Origin: Flavitalea plasmicola
GTDB lineage: Bacteria > Bacteroidota > Bacteroidia > Chitinophagales > Chitinophagaceae
Direction of reading: 5' to 3'
Assembly (NCBI RefSeq): GCF_030546645.1
Contig: NZ_JAUOTO010000010.1
Location: forward strand, 124,001 to 188,000
DNA: 64,000 nt
The notes beneath the pieces were generated by a model. That model did not search any database. It saw nothing but the letters and a program-made list of their open reading frames with translations, and was not told where the DNA came from. Positions 16,669 through 24,856 of the stretch are shown one piece after another. How positions within the stretch are numbered: the stretch's first letter is position 1; every line of letters begins with the position of its first letter. The position numbers and the translations under genes were made by a program.

Positions 16669-18126
16669 TTACTGAATGCCCAGCTTGAGCTTTATGGCTG
16701 CCAGGTCATTTTTGAGCTGTGTGTTTTCCTCCCGGAGGGTCTGTAGCTCCTGCTGCTGTTCCTGCATACCCCGGATGATGATGGGAATGAGCCCCTGGTA
16801 ATTGACGCCGAGGTACTTTATTTCCTCGTTGAGGACATTTTTTGTTTTGGGGTCGACCCGGGCAGGCTGCACCTGTTCTTTCACCAGCTCCGGGAATACG
16901 GCCTGTACATCCTGCGCTACCAAACCATACTGGTTGCCGGCCGGCAGGTTCATATTAAATTCCGCCGTCTTGTATTCATAGTTGGAGGGCGTAAGCTGCA
17001 TGAGCTTGTCCATCATACCTTCGGGCATGCGCCTGATATTTTGTTTCAGTTTCCTGTCGGAGGAGGAATAGTAAGAACCGGTGATATTGATATTGCCTTC
17101 GCCATAAAAGCAACTGATAAAAGAGCCTGCCGTGCCGCGTGGCGAGCTCCAGAAACCTACTACATTGGTATTTGCTCCCGGCGTCGTCAGGTTTACATTG
17201 CTATAATATCCGATGACTCCTGCGGTTCCCGTGGCGGTTATGGATGTATTTATCCCATATCTTGGAAAAAAGCTGTTCTTTTGAGAGGAAGGCATAGTGA
17301 TGGTTATGCCGTCCCCATCATTTTTTGCTCCAAACTGGTGAAAATTGATCCCGTCGTTACCAAAAACTCCTAACCCGGCAGCGCCTTCAAAATACCCGCC
17401 ATACCCATTCGCCGAAACGCCTTTTACACCGGTACCATTGGTGGGGTTGGTGTTGGACCCATAAACCGCGGCGCCACTTCCATCTTCAAGCACTTCCAAA
17501 CCGTTGGATAGCGCGGCATCGTTGCTTCTTTCCAGTTTTAACATGCTGCCGTCCCCTGTTTTACTGCCGGATATGAGCGTTGCATTCCCGGAATTATACA
17601 CGCCTATCGTCGGGAAGGTGCCGCTGCTGTTGTCATCCAGGTTCAGCAGGTATTGATCAGTATAATTACCCCCACGGGTTATATGGACTTTTCCATAAGG
17701 GTTGTTAAGACCGATGCCGATGTTACCATCCTTGGTGATCGTCATTCTTGTCGTGTTATTGGTGGCCAGCCTCACATTGACGGCATCGGTGGTGCCAAGG
17801 AAGTTGTGGACGGTGTCGGTACCCGCGTTGCCTGTCAGAGACCAACCGGCGCCGCCGGCCATTGGTTGCCAGGCACTGCCATTGTAATAATAAAACCCCG
17901 CCGCCCCATCCGTCTGGTATACCTGCAAGCCCGTGGCCGGCGCCGGAATGGCAGCGCGTTGCGCGGCGGTCATACGGGGGATCAGCAATCCCTTGCTGGT
18001 GCTGCTGATGTCCAGCATAGAACTGGCATGCGGCTGGGATCCGGTGGTGTTAATGCCAACATTTTGTGCATGTAAGGTCCCGGCGATCAAAAACAGAAGA
18101 TTTGTAAGGAGGATAATTCGTTTCAT
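16669..18126 (-). CDS. Tail-fibre-like surface protein with peptidase S74 chaperone domain
   Basis: A 485-residue secreted protein. After the signal peptide comes the module VGINTTGSQPHASSMLDISS, GLLIPRMTAAQRAAI and GLQVYQTDGAAGFYYYNGSA, shared in outline with the proteins at 59865 and 61542. Then DGNIGIGLNNPYGKVHITRG and Gly/Asn-rich fibre-like repeats. The C-terminus (from Ser356-Asp357, SSSDRKLKQNI) matches the S74 intramolecular chaperone of endosialidase and tail fibres, which folds the trimer and cuts itself off at the Ser of the S-D motif; NQYGLVAQDVQAVFPELV is its second signature. It ends in a coiled coil (QELQTLREENTQLKNDLAAI). No phage genes are near; it is a cell-surface protein. 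Confidence 0.85.
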   Translation of the reverse strand: MKRIILLTNLLFLIAGTLHAQNVGINTTGSQPHASSMLDISSTSKGLLIPRMTAAQRAAIPAPATGLQVYQTDGAAGFYYYNGSAWQPMAGGAGWSLTGNAGTDTVHNFLGTTDAVNVRLATNNTTRMTITKDGNIGIGLNNPYGKVHITRGGNYTDQYLLNLDDNSSGTFPTIGVYNSGNATLISGSKTGDGSMLKLERSNDAALSNGLEVLEDGSGAAVYGSNTNPTNGTGVKGVSANGYGGYFEGAAGLGVFGNDGINFHQFGAKNDGDGITITMPSSQKNSFFPRYGINTSITATGTAGVIGYYSNVNLTTPGANTNVVGFWSSPRGTAGSFISCFYGEGNINITGSYYSSSDRKLKQNIRRMPEGMMDKLMQLTPSNYEYKTAEFNMNLPAGNQYGLVAQDVQAVFPELVKEQVQPARVDPKTKNVLNEEIKYLGVNYQGLIPIIIRGMQEQQQELQTLREENTQLKNDLAAIKLKLGIQ

Positions 18127-18478
18127 GAAATTTTATTTAGGTGTTTGACCAATGAGCCGCAAAAATGGGAAGGAACAGAAAGGCGGCATAATTTATCATA
18201 GCCAGGGGGCTAACTGGATCTTCGAAGTGTGTCTAAACGACTGGGAAACGCTGGCGGGACTCCAAAACACTTCGGCCGCTGATTCACACACCTGGACAGG
18301 ATAAAGTTGCTCCGGCGGAGGCCGTTTCCCAACTTCACTTTGTCAACCTGCCGGAGCAGAGGTGTTTCCAGGTACCAACACACTTCAGGCCTCTTTTTAT
18401 ACACTTCGATAAACTTTTTATGCCATGCATGCAACCGAATCTATAACTTTCGAAAGTTCAAGTTTAAACAGGATCAAA
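18127..18478. other. Intergenic region rich in inverted repeats
   Basis: No gene is convincing here. A 74-codon reverse frame (18210-18434) exists, but the region is dominated by repeats. GAAGTGTGT (18224-18232) pairs with ACACACTTC (18378-18386). GGGAAACG (18243-18250) pairs with CGTTTCCC (18323-18330). TGCTCCGGC (18308-18316) pairs with GCCGGAGCA (18350-18358). Further ACACTTCG copies lie at 18267 and 18401. The second and third pairs interlock as in a pseudoknot. This may be a dispersed repeat element or a structured RNA. Confidence 0.55.
18445..18458. promoter_or_regulatory. Perfect 14-bp palindrome before globin gene
   Basis: AACTTTCGAAAGTT is its own reverse complement. It overlaps TAACTTTC (18444-18451), a near-match to the TAnnTTTG -7 element, 28 bases before the globin start at 18479. 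A repressor bound here would cover the promoter. Confidence 0.5.
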
Positions 18479-18889
18479 ATGACCGTAAACCAAGTGTTCC
18501 TGGTACAAAAAACGTGGAAAATATTTCGGAACATTAATGTTGAAGTAGTAGGAGATGTCTTCTACAGCAAGTTATTTACCGAGGTTCCGGCTGCAAGGCG
18601 CCTTTTTAAAGGCCCGATGACGGCACAGTACAAGAAGCTGATCGATATGATAAGCATTATTGTGGCCAGGCTCGAAAGAATAGACGAGATTACGGACGAC
18701 ATCCGGAATATGGCCGTACGGCATAAGGGATACGGGGTAAAGGCCGCGCATTATAAGGCCGTGGGGGATGCATTATTGTGGACGCTGGAGCAAGGGTTGG
18801 GCAAGGACTGGACGGAGGATATAAGAGAGGCATGGACACTTTGTTACCGGACGCTGTCGGACGCAATGATCGCGGCCTCCGATTATTAG
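18479..18889 (+). CDS. Single-domain globin
   Basis: A 136-residue haem globin. MTVNQVFLVQKTWKIFRNIN is helix A; VGDVFYSKLFTEVPAARRLF contains the CD-corner Phe; AVRHKGYGVKAAHYKAVGDA carries the proximal-His neighbourhood (RHKGYGV, F helix), followed by LLWTLEQGLGKDWTEDIREA, typical of flavohaemoglobin/vitreoscilla-type globin domains. No reductase domain follows. Function may be O2 or NO binding in the cytosol. The frame has an ATG at 18425, but the near -7 element at 18444 and the globin alignment favour 18479. The hybrid kinase begins 22 bases downstream, so a joint transcript is possible. Confidence 0.85.
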   Translation: MTVNQVFLVQKTWKIFRNINVEVVGDVFYSKLFTEVPAARRLFKGPMTAQYKKLIDMISIIVARLERIDEITDDIRNMAVRHKGYGVKAAHYKAVGDALLWTLEQGLGKDWTEDIREAWTLCYRTLSDAMIAASDY

Positions 18890-18911
18890 AAATTTTGTTA
18901 TTTTCGAAATC

Positions 18912-21900
18912 ATGATACGCTTAATGCGGTTAATGTTCCTGCCGGGAACGCTGCAACTACTGCTAATTTGCCTGCTTTGTGGTCCTTTGCTGTCACAGCC
19001 TGTTTCATTCAATTTTCACCAGCTTAGTACTGGGGCGGGACTGAGCGATCCTGGTGTCAGGTGTTTTGCCCAGGATAAATACGGCTATATATGGATTGGA
19101 ACATTAAATGGGCTCAACCGCTTTTCCGGATATGAGGTGAAGGTATTTAAACATAAGGCGAACGACAGATGGGGCCTTGCGGCCAATTATACACCTGCTT
19201 TGGTCACCGACGATAAGGAAAGGCTTTGGATAGCCCAACCCAACGGCATCTGCCAATATGATTACACGGGTTCCCGGTTTCTTTTTGCGCCAGCCGGCAG
19301 GAACTTCTCCATTTATAAGATGATCCGGGGCAAAACATCCGTCCTGTTCCTGGCCACATCCAAAGGTCTTGTATCATTCAATACGGGATCAATGGCATAT
19401 TCTTTTGTGGAAGATGAATGCGACGAAGGATCAAAGTTGCTGATGTCCAGGTCAGTAAACGATATTTGCCTGGGCGGCGGCGGGAACATGTATATTGCCA
19501 CCGACACGGGACTTGTGGTCTATAACGCCGGAACGCACAAGGCACGACTCATTTTTATTAAAGCATTTGCCGGGCGAGGCGTTAGCAGGCTGGCTTTTGA
19601 TACGACCGGAAACCTTTGGGCTGTATCGGGCATCAACGGGGAGCTGCTTTTCAGATGCGACAGCACTTTTTCTTCCGTGGATATTTATCATCCCGGGAAC
19701 ATTTCAACGGGCAGCTACAGGGACAACCGTATCGTATCCCTGCTTTTCGACGATGCCGGAAGATTGTGGGCCGCCACCGCGCGGACAGGGCTCTGTCTTT
19801 TTGACAAATATTCCAATTCTTTTATCCCATACCGCCACGACCCTTTTCAGCCGGGGAGTATCAGCGGGGATCTGACCTCATGCCTGTTCCAGGATAAGAA
19901 GGGGTATATCTGGCTGGGTACGGAAACCTCCGGGGTCAATTATTTCAACCCGGCTGCGTCATTCTTCACCGCCATTCAGCCGTCCTGTTATCAGCATCCC
20001 ACCTTGCCTCATTACTGGGGCAGGGCCGCGGGGGAGGATAAGAATGGCAACCTGTGGCTGGGTACGGCAAGCGGTATTGCACGGTGCGACCCGGCCGGGA
20101 AAACATTTAAGCTATTCCAGGATACCAGCGGAGAAGGCAGATCGATCCAATATAACTCCGTCAGGTCTGTACTTTGCGATGACGATAATATTTGGATAGG
20201 CACCGCCCAGGGTCTCAACCTTTACCATCTTTCCACCGGGAAAATGGATAGGTTCGGTATAAAAGATGCTGTTCCTCTTTCTTTCTTCTGGAACATCGCA
20301 AAGGATGCGGCGGGAAATACCTGGTTCGGCAGCAGGGACGGCTTCTATTGCTATAACGCTAAACAGCATAAATTTGAGAACCTTCATCGGAATACGCATC
20401 TGTCGGCCTATTGTGACAATAACACTTACTGTATATACAAGGATAGCAAAGGCTTGCTGTGGTTTGGGTTTGGTTATAAGGGATTAATGCAATTCGATCC
20501 TGCCAGCGGCAGGACGAAATGCTGGGCTAAAAAAGAAGGCGACAGCCGTTCGCTGAGCGATGATCATGTTACATCCATTGCCGAAGATAGCACGGGTATA
20601 ATATGGGTGGGCACAATGGGCGGTCTAAACGCCTATAACCCTTCCACGGGATTGTTCATTCAATACCTGAACGGGTCTGGCAGCGCTTCGGAGAAGACAT
20701 CTGCCCTCCTGGTGGACAAGCACAACCGGATATGGTTCGCTGCGGATAAGGGGATCATGATGCTGGATGAAGGGAGAAAATATTTCAAATCATTCGATAT
20801 CAGTGATGGCCTGCCTACCCTGGATTTTAACAACCAGTCGGCTTTTAGGATGCGTAACGGCTATTTTATTTACCCAAGCCTGATGGGGTTCGTCATTTTT
20901 AATCCCGATAGCCGTATCGAACAGGATACTGTCAGGGATTTCTATATTTCCTCCTTTAAAATATCCGGCAACGCAGGCCCGGAAGACCTAAATCCGGAAG
21001 AAATAAAGGAATTGCATCTCTCCCCGGACGAGAACTTCTTTTCCCTTGAAGTCACTGCGCTCAATTACGAGACGCCAGCGAAGAACTGGTATGCTTATAA
21101 ACTGGACCCTTTCGATAAAGAGTGGATATACACAAAGGACCGGAAGGCAAGCTACACCAATGTGCCGGGCGGCGACTATACCTTTCATTATAAGACCTCG
21201 GTGGATGGCAACAGCTGGAATATCCCGGAAAAGCTTATGGGGATCCATGTGGCTACGGTGTATTATAAATCATGGTGGTTCCGGACTTTGATCCTCGTGC
21301 TGGTGTGCTTTGGCATTTACAGGTTCTATGCCTGGCGCATCCACCAGAAGGAAAAGCTGCTTTCCCTGCAGGGAAAGGCCTATTCCCTTGAAAGGGAAAA
21401 GGCTAAGGTGATGTATGAGAGCCTGAAGCAACAGCTTAACCCGCATTTTTTATTTAACTCCCTCACGTCGCTGAGCAGCCTCATCACTTCGAGCCCCGCC
21501 GACGCAAAGAAATTCCTGGAACGGCTGTCAAAAATATACCGGTACATATTAAAAAGCCGTGATAGCGAAAAGGTTATATTGAGCGAGGAGATCAATCTTG
21601 CCGGAACATATACGCAACTGCAAAAGACGAGATTTAAGGATGGCTTGCAGCTGGAGGTTAAGGTAAACGAGGAATGTCTCGACAGGAGCATTGCGCCTGT
21701 GACCTTGCAGAACCTAATAGAGAACGCCATCAAGCATAATATCATCGACATATCGTCGCCGCTGGTGGTAGAGATCATCGCCGAAGGAGATTGGCTGATG
21801 GTAAGGAACAACCTGCAGCGAAAGGGTATCGTGGAGACCAGCAACAAGCAGGGACTGGAAAGCATGCGGTCGCTGTATTATTTTCTCAGCGGCAGGCAGA

Positions 21901-21953
21901 TCGAAGTGGTGGACGACGGCCAATATTTCACTGTTAAAATCCCACTATTATGA
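18912..21953 (+). CDS. Ligand-binding propeller sensor histidine kinase (LytS type)
   Basis: A 1013-residue membrane sensor. A signal peptide is followed by some 14 two-component-regulator propeller repeats (DKYGYIWIGTLNGLNRF, DDAGRLWAATARTGLCLFD, DKKGYIWLGTETSGVNYF, DSTGIIWVGTMGGLNAYN) forming two seven-bladed propellers in the periplasm. Then come a Y_Y_Y domain (about 695-780; ALNYETPAKNWYAYKL), a transmembrane helix near 790-810 (WWFRTLILVLVCFGIYRFY) and a His_kinase/HATPase module. QQLNPHFLFNSLTSLSSLI holds the phosphorylated His845, and LIENAIKHNII is the N box. It ends KIPLL in the style of LytS relatives. The stop overlaps the next start as ATGA, so kinase and LytTR regulator are translationally coupled. 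Confidence 0.9.
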   Translation: MIRLMRLMFLPGTLQLLLICLLCGPLLSQPVSFNFHQLSTGAGLSDPGVRCFAQDKYGYIWIGTLNGLNRFSGYEVKVFKHKANDRWGLAANYTPALVTDDKERLWIAQPNGICQYDYTGSRFLFAPAGRNFSIYKMIRGKTSVLFLATSKGLVSFNTGSMAYSFVEDECDEGSKLLMSRSVNDICLGGGGNMYIATDTGLVVYNAGTHKARLIFIKAFAGRGVSRLAFDTTGNLWAVSGINGELLFRCDSTFSSVDIYHPGNISTGSYRDNRIVSLLFDDAGRLWAATARTGLCLFDKYSNSFIPYRHDPFQPGSISGDLTSCLFQDKKGYIWLGTETSGVNYFNPAASFFTAIQPSCYQHPTLPHYWGRAAGEDKNGNLWLGTASGIARCDPAGKTFKLFQDTSGEGRSIQYNSVRSVLCDDDNIWIGTAQGLNLYHLSTGKMDRFGIKDAVPLSFFWNIAKDAAGNTWFGSRDGFYCYNAKQHKFENLHRNTHLSAYCDNNTYCIYKDSKGLLWFGFGYKGLMQFDPASGRTKCWAKKEGDSRSLSDDHVTSIAEDSTGIIWVGTMGGLNAYNPSTGLFIQYLNGSGSASEKTSALLVDKHNRIWFAADKGIMMLDEGRKYFKSFDISDGLPTLDFNNQSAFRMRNGYFIYPSLMGFVIFNPDSRIEQDTVRDFYISSFKISGNAGPEDLNPEEIKELHLSPDENFFSLEVTALNYETPAKNWYAYKLDPFDKEWIYTKDRKASYTNVPGGDYTFHYKTSVDGNSWNIPEKLMGIHVATVYYKSWWFRTLILVLVCFGIYRFYAWRIHQKEKLLSLQGKAYSLEREKAKVMYESLKQQLNPHFLFNSLTSLSSLITSSPADAKKFLERLSKIYRYILKSRDSEKVILSEEINLAGTYTQLQKTRFKDGLQLEVKVNEECLDRSIAPVTLQNLIENAIKHNIIDISSPLVVEIIAEGDWLMVRNNLQRKGIVETSNKQGLESMRSLYYFLSGRQIEVVDDGQYFTVKIPLL

Positions 21954-22723
21954 TAAAGGCATTGATTATAGAGGATGAGGAATTGATAGCAGCCGAACTG
22001 AAACTTAAAATAAAGCAGGTAGCGGAAGATGTGCATATTACGGAAGTTTTGCCCAGCTTAAAGGTTGCCAGGAAATGGTTCTTTGAAAATGCGGAGCCGG
22101 ATATGATCTTCATGGATATCCAGCTGAGCGATGGTGTAAGCTTTGACCTGTTCGGCAGCTATAAGATCAACTGTCCGGTGGTTTTTACGACTGCTTATGA
22201 AGAATATGCGGTCCGGGCTTTTAAAGTCAACGGGGTAGACTACCTGTTAAAGCCCGTGGATGAAGAGGAGCTGAAGACCGCGATCGATAAATGCAGGAAT
22301 ATCATTGAGTATAAAAGCAGTTTGCCGGTGGATATGCCAAGACTTATCCAAAACCTGCAGAACCCCAATGGAGCCAAGGTTTTCTACAAGGAAAAATTTA
22401 TCGTAAATTTCCGCAACCAGTGGTTTGCCGTCAATACAAAAGATATTGCATGTATTACAAAGGAGGGCCTTCATTATATTTATACATTCAATGGCGAAAA
22501 GCACATTATTGATTACGCTTCCATGGAAGAGATCGAGGATATGCTCGATCCTGCCGTATTTTACCGGGCGAACCGGCAGTATATTGTCCACATAGAGGCT
22601 ATACAAAGCGTGACCCCCAAAGAGAACCAGAAGGTAATGCTTACTTTAAAGGCGCCCCTGAAGATACAGGTCGACATGAGCCGGGAAAAGGCGCCTGCAT
22701 TTAAAAAATGGATGGACAGATAG
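21950..22723 (+). CDS. LytTR family response regulator
   Basis: A 257-residue regulator. The receiver domain has Glu8-Asp9-Glu10 (LIIEDEELI), the phospho-acceptor Asp56 (DMIFMDIQLSDG), Thr80-81 (VVFTTAYEEY) and Lys101 (YLLKPVDEEE). The C-terminal LytTR DNA-binding domain spans about 150-255: CITKEGLHYIYTFNGEKHII and FYRANRQYIVHIEAIQSVTP, the usual 'F-R-NR-YIVN' line. Regulators of this class bind tandem imperfect direct repeats upstream of targets. The first base overlaps the kinase stop, which fixes it as the cognate partner. Confidence 0.93.
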   Translation: MIKALIIEDEELIAAELKLKIKQVAEDVHITEVLPSLKVARKWFFENAEPDMIFMDIQLSDGVSFDLFGSYKINCPVVFTTAYEEYAVRAFKVNGVDYLLKPVDEEELKTAIDKCRNIIEYKSSLPVDMPRLIQNLQNPNGAKVFYKEKFIVNFRNQWFAVNTKDIACITKEGLHYIYTFNGEKHIIDYASMEEIEDMLDPAVFYRANRQYIVHIEAIQSVTPKENQKVMLTLKAPLKIQVDMSREKAPAFKKWMDR

Positions 22724-22736
22724 GGGGGATGTTGCA

Positions 22737-23792
22737 TCAATTCAGTTCCTTGATCCGGATATCTTTCCAACGGACTTTGATCCCGCCGCCGCTGTGGATC
22801 TGTAATGCAATGAACCCTTTTCCCGCCCCGATCTTTTCGTCTTTTAATTGGACCATTTGATGGCCGTTTAGCCAACTGGTCACTTCATCCCCCATTACCT
22901 TGATCCGCATGGTATTCCATTCTCCCATTTTCAGGATGCTTTCATCCGCTGGTTTTGGCAGGATCAGCCAACCCCGGCCGTAGGACTCATAAATGCCACC
23001 TGTGTGTTTTTGCGGCGGCGCTATTTCCACTTGCCAACCGCTGATTTTGGTCCCCTCAATGCCCGATCGAATGAATACACCGCTATTCCCATCGGCTTCC
23101 TGTTTGAATGTCAGCTCCAGGATAAAATTGTCGTAGGATTTTTCCGTGGACAGATATCCGTATTGTTTATCCGGTCCGCTTTCACAAACCAATTCTCCAT
23201 TATCAACATACCATTTCTCCGTACCGTGGATATTCCAGCCAGTGAGGTCTTTGGCATTGAAGATCTTCTTGAATTCTTCATTGTGCGGGGGATCGCCAAT
23301 GAAAGAAGGATCTGCCGGGCAAGGCTTGAATGCTCCGATCTTGTCGATCTTGGCATTTCTGATCGAATACTCGCCTGACATGCATTGAATTTCAGTCGAA
23401 TCTGAGATTCGATAGGAACAGTTAAATGCACTTTGCATAGTGTCCGCATATTTATTGATATCCCATTTAGGGAAATTAAAATTCTTAAAATATACCGAAT
23501 CTCCCAGATAGTAAAAGCTCATATTATTCATTTGGAGCGGAAAGGAATCCCTTTGACTGTAAAATTTCACATTGAAAGTTTCGATCAACACCGGGGTTCC
23601 GTCTTTGAGAGAATGATCCGAATATATTTTTTTCGAAGCGTCTTTGAGCGATTGAGCAACCGCCATAGGAACAACAAAGCGCCTATCGATTATCGCATTA
23701 ACGCCAGATTGAATATTTCTTTTTACGGTCCCGCAACCCTGAGAGTAAATGGCTAAAATCAGGAGTGCTATTGTTTTGGTTTTGTAGCGCAT
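22737..23792 (-). CDS. DUF1080 (3-keto-disaccharide hydrolase) lipoprotein
   Basis: A 351-residue lipoprotein (lipobox YSQGC, Cys20). The N-terminal 150 residues are unassigned; the C-terminal half is a DUF1080 concanavalin-like beta-sandwich: FNAKDLTGWNIHGTEKWYVD, GELVCESGPDKQYGYLSTEK, FILELTFKQEADGNSGVFIR, WNTMRIKVMGDEVTSWLNGH and IALQIHSGGGIKVRWKDIRI. This fold is named 3-keto-disaccharide hydrolase because one branch acts on 3-ketotrehalose-type sugars; many Bacteroidota copies have no known substrate. Periplasmic. No oxidoreductase partner is adjacent, so the role is tentative. Confidence 0.85.
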   Translation of the reverse strand: MRYKTKTIALLILAIYSQGCGTVKRNIQSGVNAIIDRRFVVPMAVAQSLKDASKKIYSDHSLKDGTPVLIETFNVKFYSQRDSFPLQMNNMSFYYLGDSVYFKNFNFPKWDINKYADTMQSAFNCSYRISDSTEIQCMSGEYSIRNAKIDKIGAFKPCPADPSFIGDPPHNEEFKKIFNAKDLTGWNIHGTEKWYVDNGELVCESGPDKQYGYLSTEKSYDNFILELTFKQEADGNSGVFIRSGIEGTKISGWQVEIAPPQKHTGGIYESYGRGWLILPKPADESILKMGEWNTMRIKVMGDEVTSWLNGHQMVQLKDEKIGAGKGFIALQIHSGGGIKVRWKDIRIKELN

Positions 23793-23919
23793 CGTTTACT
23801 GAATATCGGTTGTGCTCAATAGAATATTTTTGGAGAGAAACCCGCCTCTCTCGCCTAATGCGTTACAAATATACCGTATTAAACAGAACCATTGCATTGC
23901 ACTACTGTTGTCGCCGGGA

Positions 23920-24672
23920 TCAAATAATTCTCTTGAAAATTCCATAATCACTTAAGGCATTCATCCTGATAGTTTTTTTAGGGTGAAAGTAGTAAGTTGC
24001 CATGCCAACAATGGGCTGGTCCGGTACTAAAAGAAGAGGCGCAGTAGGTTTGTAGATTGAACCTCTTCCAATAATAAGCTGTTCGATCTCTATACGAATG
24101 ATAGTATCGGCAGCATCTATAATTTTAATATTGCCTTTTGCAAATGAAGGAATTGATGACAGTGGATTCCCACCAGACTTTGTAGTTATATTGTAAAATG
24201 TCAGGCTGTCCCTGGATTCTTTCACGCTATCGAACGCATATTCCATTTGACCAGTACTCATAGAAGCGTTGCCATAAGTGTCGTTGTATTCGACAACTTC
24301 TATCTGGACGTCGTTGGTCTGACTTGTATATCGTCCGATGGGCACCAATAATGTATCTGCCGGTTTTCTTCGACTACGGTCCAGATGGATCATGTTGAAA
24401 TTCGACTTCATGGGAGGCTTGGAAAAATAAGTGCAGGGCAATTGTTTGATTTTATCCGCTGAAAACGGGGTAGCTGAGTCGAGCACCGCATAGCCTTTAT
24501 AATCGGAAGTAGTTGCGAATGCTCCCGCATAGCTGAAGTCATATATTACAAGCCGACTATCGGGTATCCGCTGTCTATATAGACTTTGAGGTTTAATATT
24601 TGAAAAAGTATGTCCAAAGTTGCAGCTGTTAAAAGCTGAGAATAGGATAAGGAATATCACGGGGCGTCCCAT
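23920..24672 (-). CDS. Lipoprotein of unknown function
   Basis: A 250-residue protein. I chose the ATG at 24672, which begins MGRPVIFLILFSAFNSCNFG, a lipoprotein signal with lipobox FNSC; the frame also opens upstream to a GTG at 24795 but then the signal would be internal. The mature protein has YDFSYAGAFATTSDYKGYAV, STGQMEYAFDSVKESRDSLT and YYFHPKKTIRMNALSDYGIF; nothing matches a family I know. It is flanked by the DUF1080 lipoprotein and the serine hydrolase/VanX fusion, all on the reverse strand, but 184 bases separate it from the fusion, so linkage is unclear. Confidence 0.6.
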   Translation of the reverse strand: MGRPVIFLILFSAFNSCNFGHTFSNIKPQSLYRQRIPDSRLVIYDFSYAGAFATTSDYKGYAVLDSATPFSADKIKQLPCTYFSKPPMKSNFNMIHLDRSRRKPADTLLVPIGRYTSQTNDVQIEVVEYNDTYGNASMSTGQMEYAFDSVKESRDSLTFYNITTKSGGNPLSSIPSFAKGNIKIIDAADTIIRIEIEQLIIGRGSIYKPTAPLLLVPDQPIVGMATYYFHPKKTIRMNALSDYGIFKRII

Positions 24673-24856
24673 ATTGTTAATGTTCTTCCAATGGGAAATA
24701 TGTAGTTGATTTAGAATAGATTGTTCTTCCTTTCGTCCAACGAGAGTCTGCATTGTTGATTGTTTGATCTGCGGCAACGGTAATAATTTTGACACTTAGC
24801 GCTATATTGAAAAAAGTGGCTTGGGGGATAATGATTAAGTTTGAACCGGATAGTAT

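Noticed and set aside
16669-18126. Prophage tail fibre
   Set aside because: Peptidase S74 and fibre motifs suggest it, but there are no capsid, portal, terminase, integrase or lysis genes nearby and the protein has a signal peptide.
18210-18434. 74-codon reverse gene
   Set aside because: Built from inverted repeats, no start context or domain; kept only as a repeat-element candidate.
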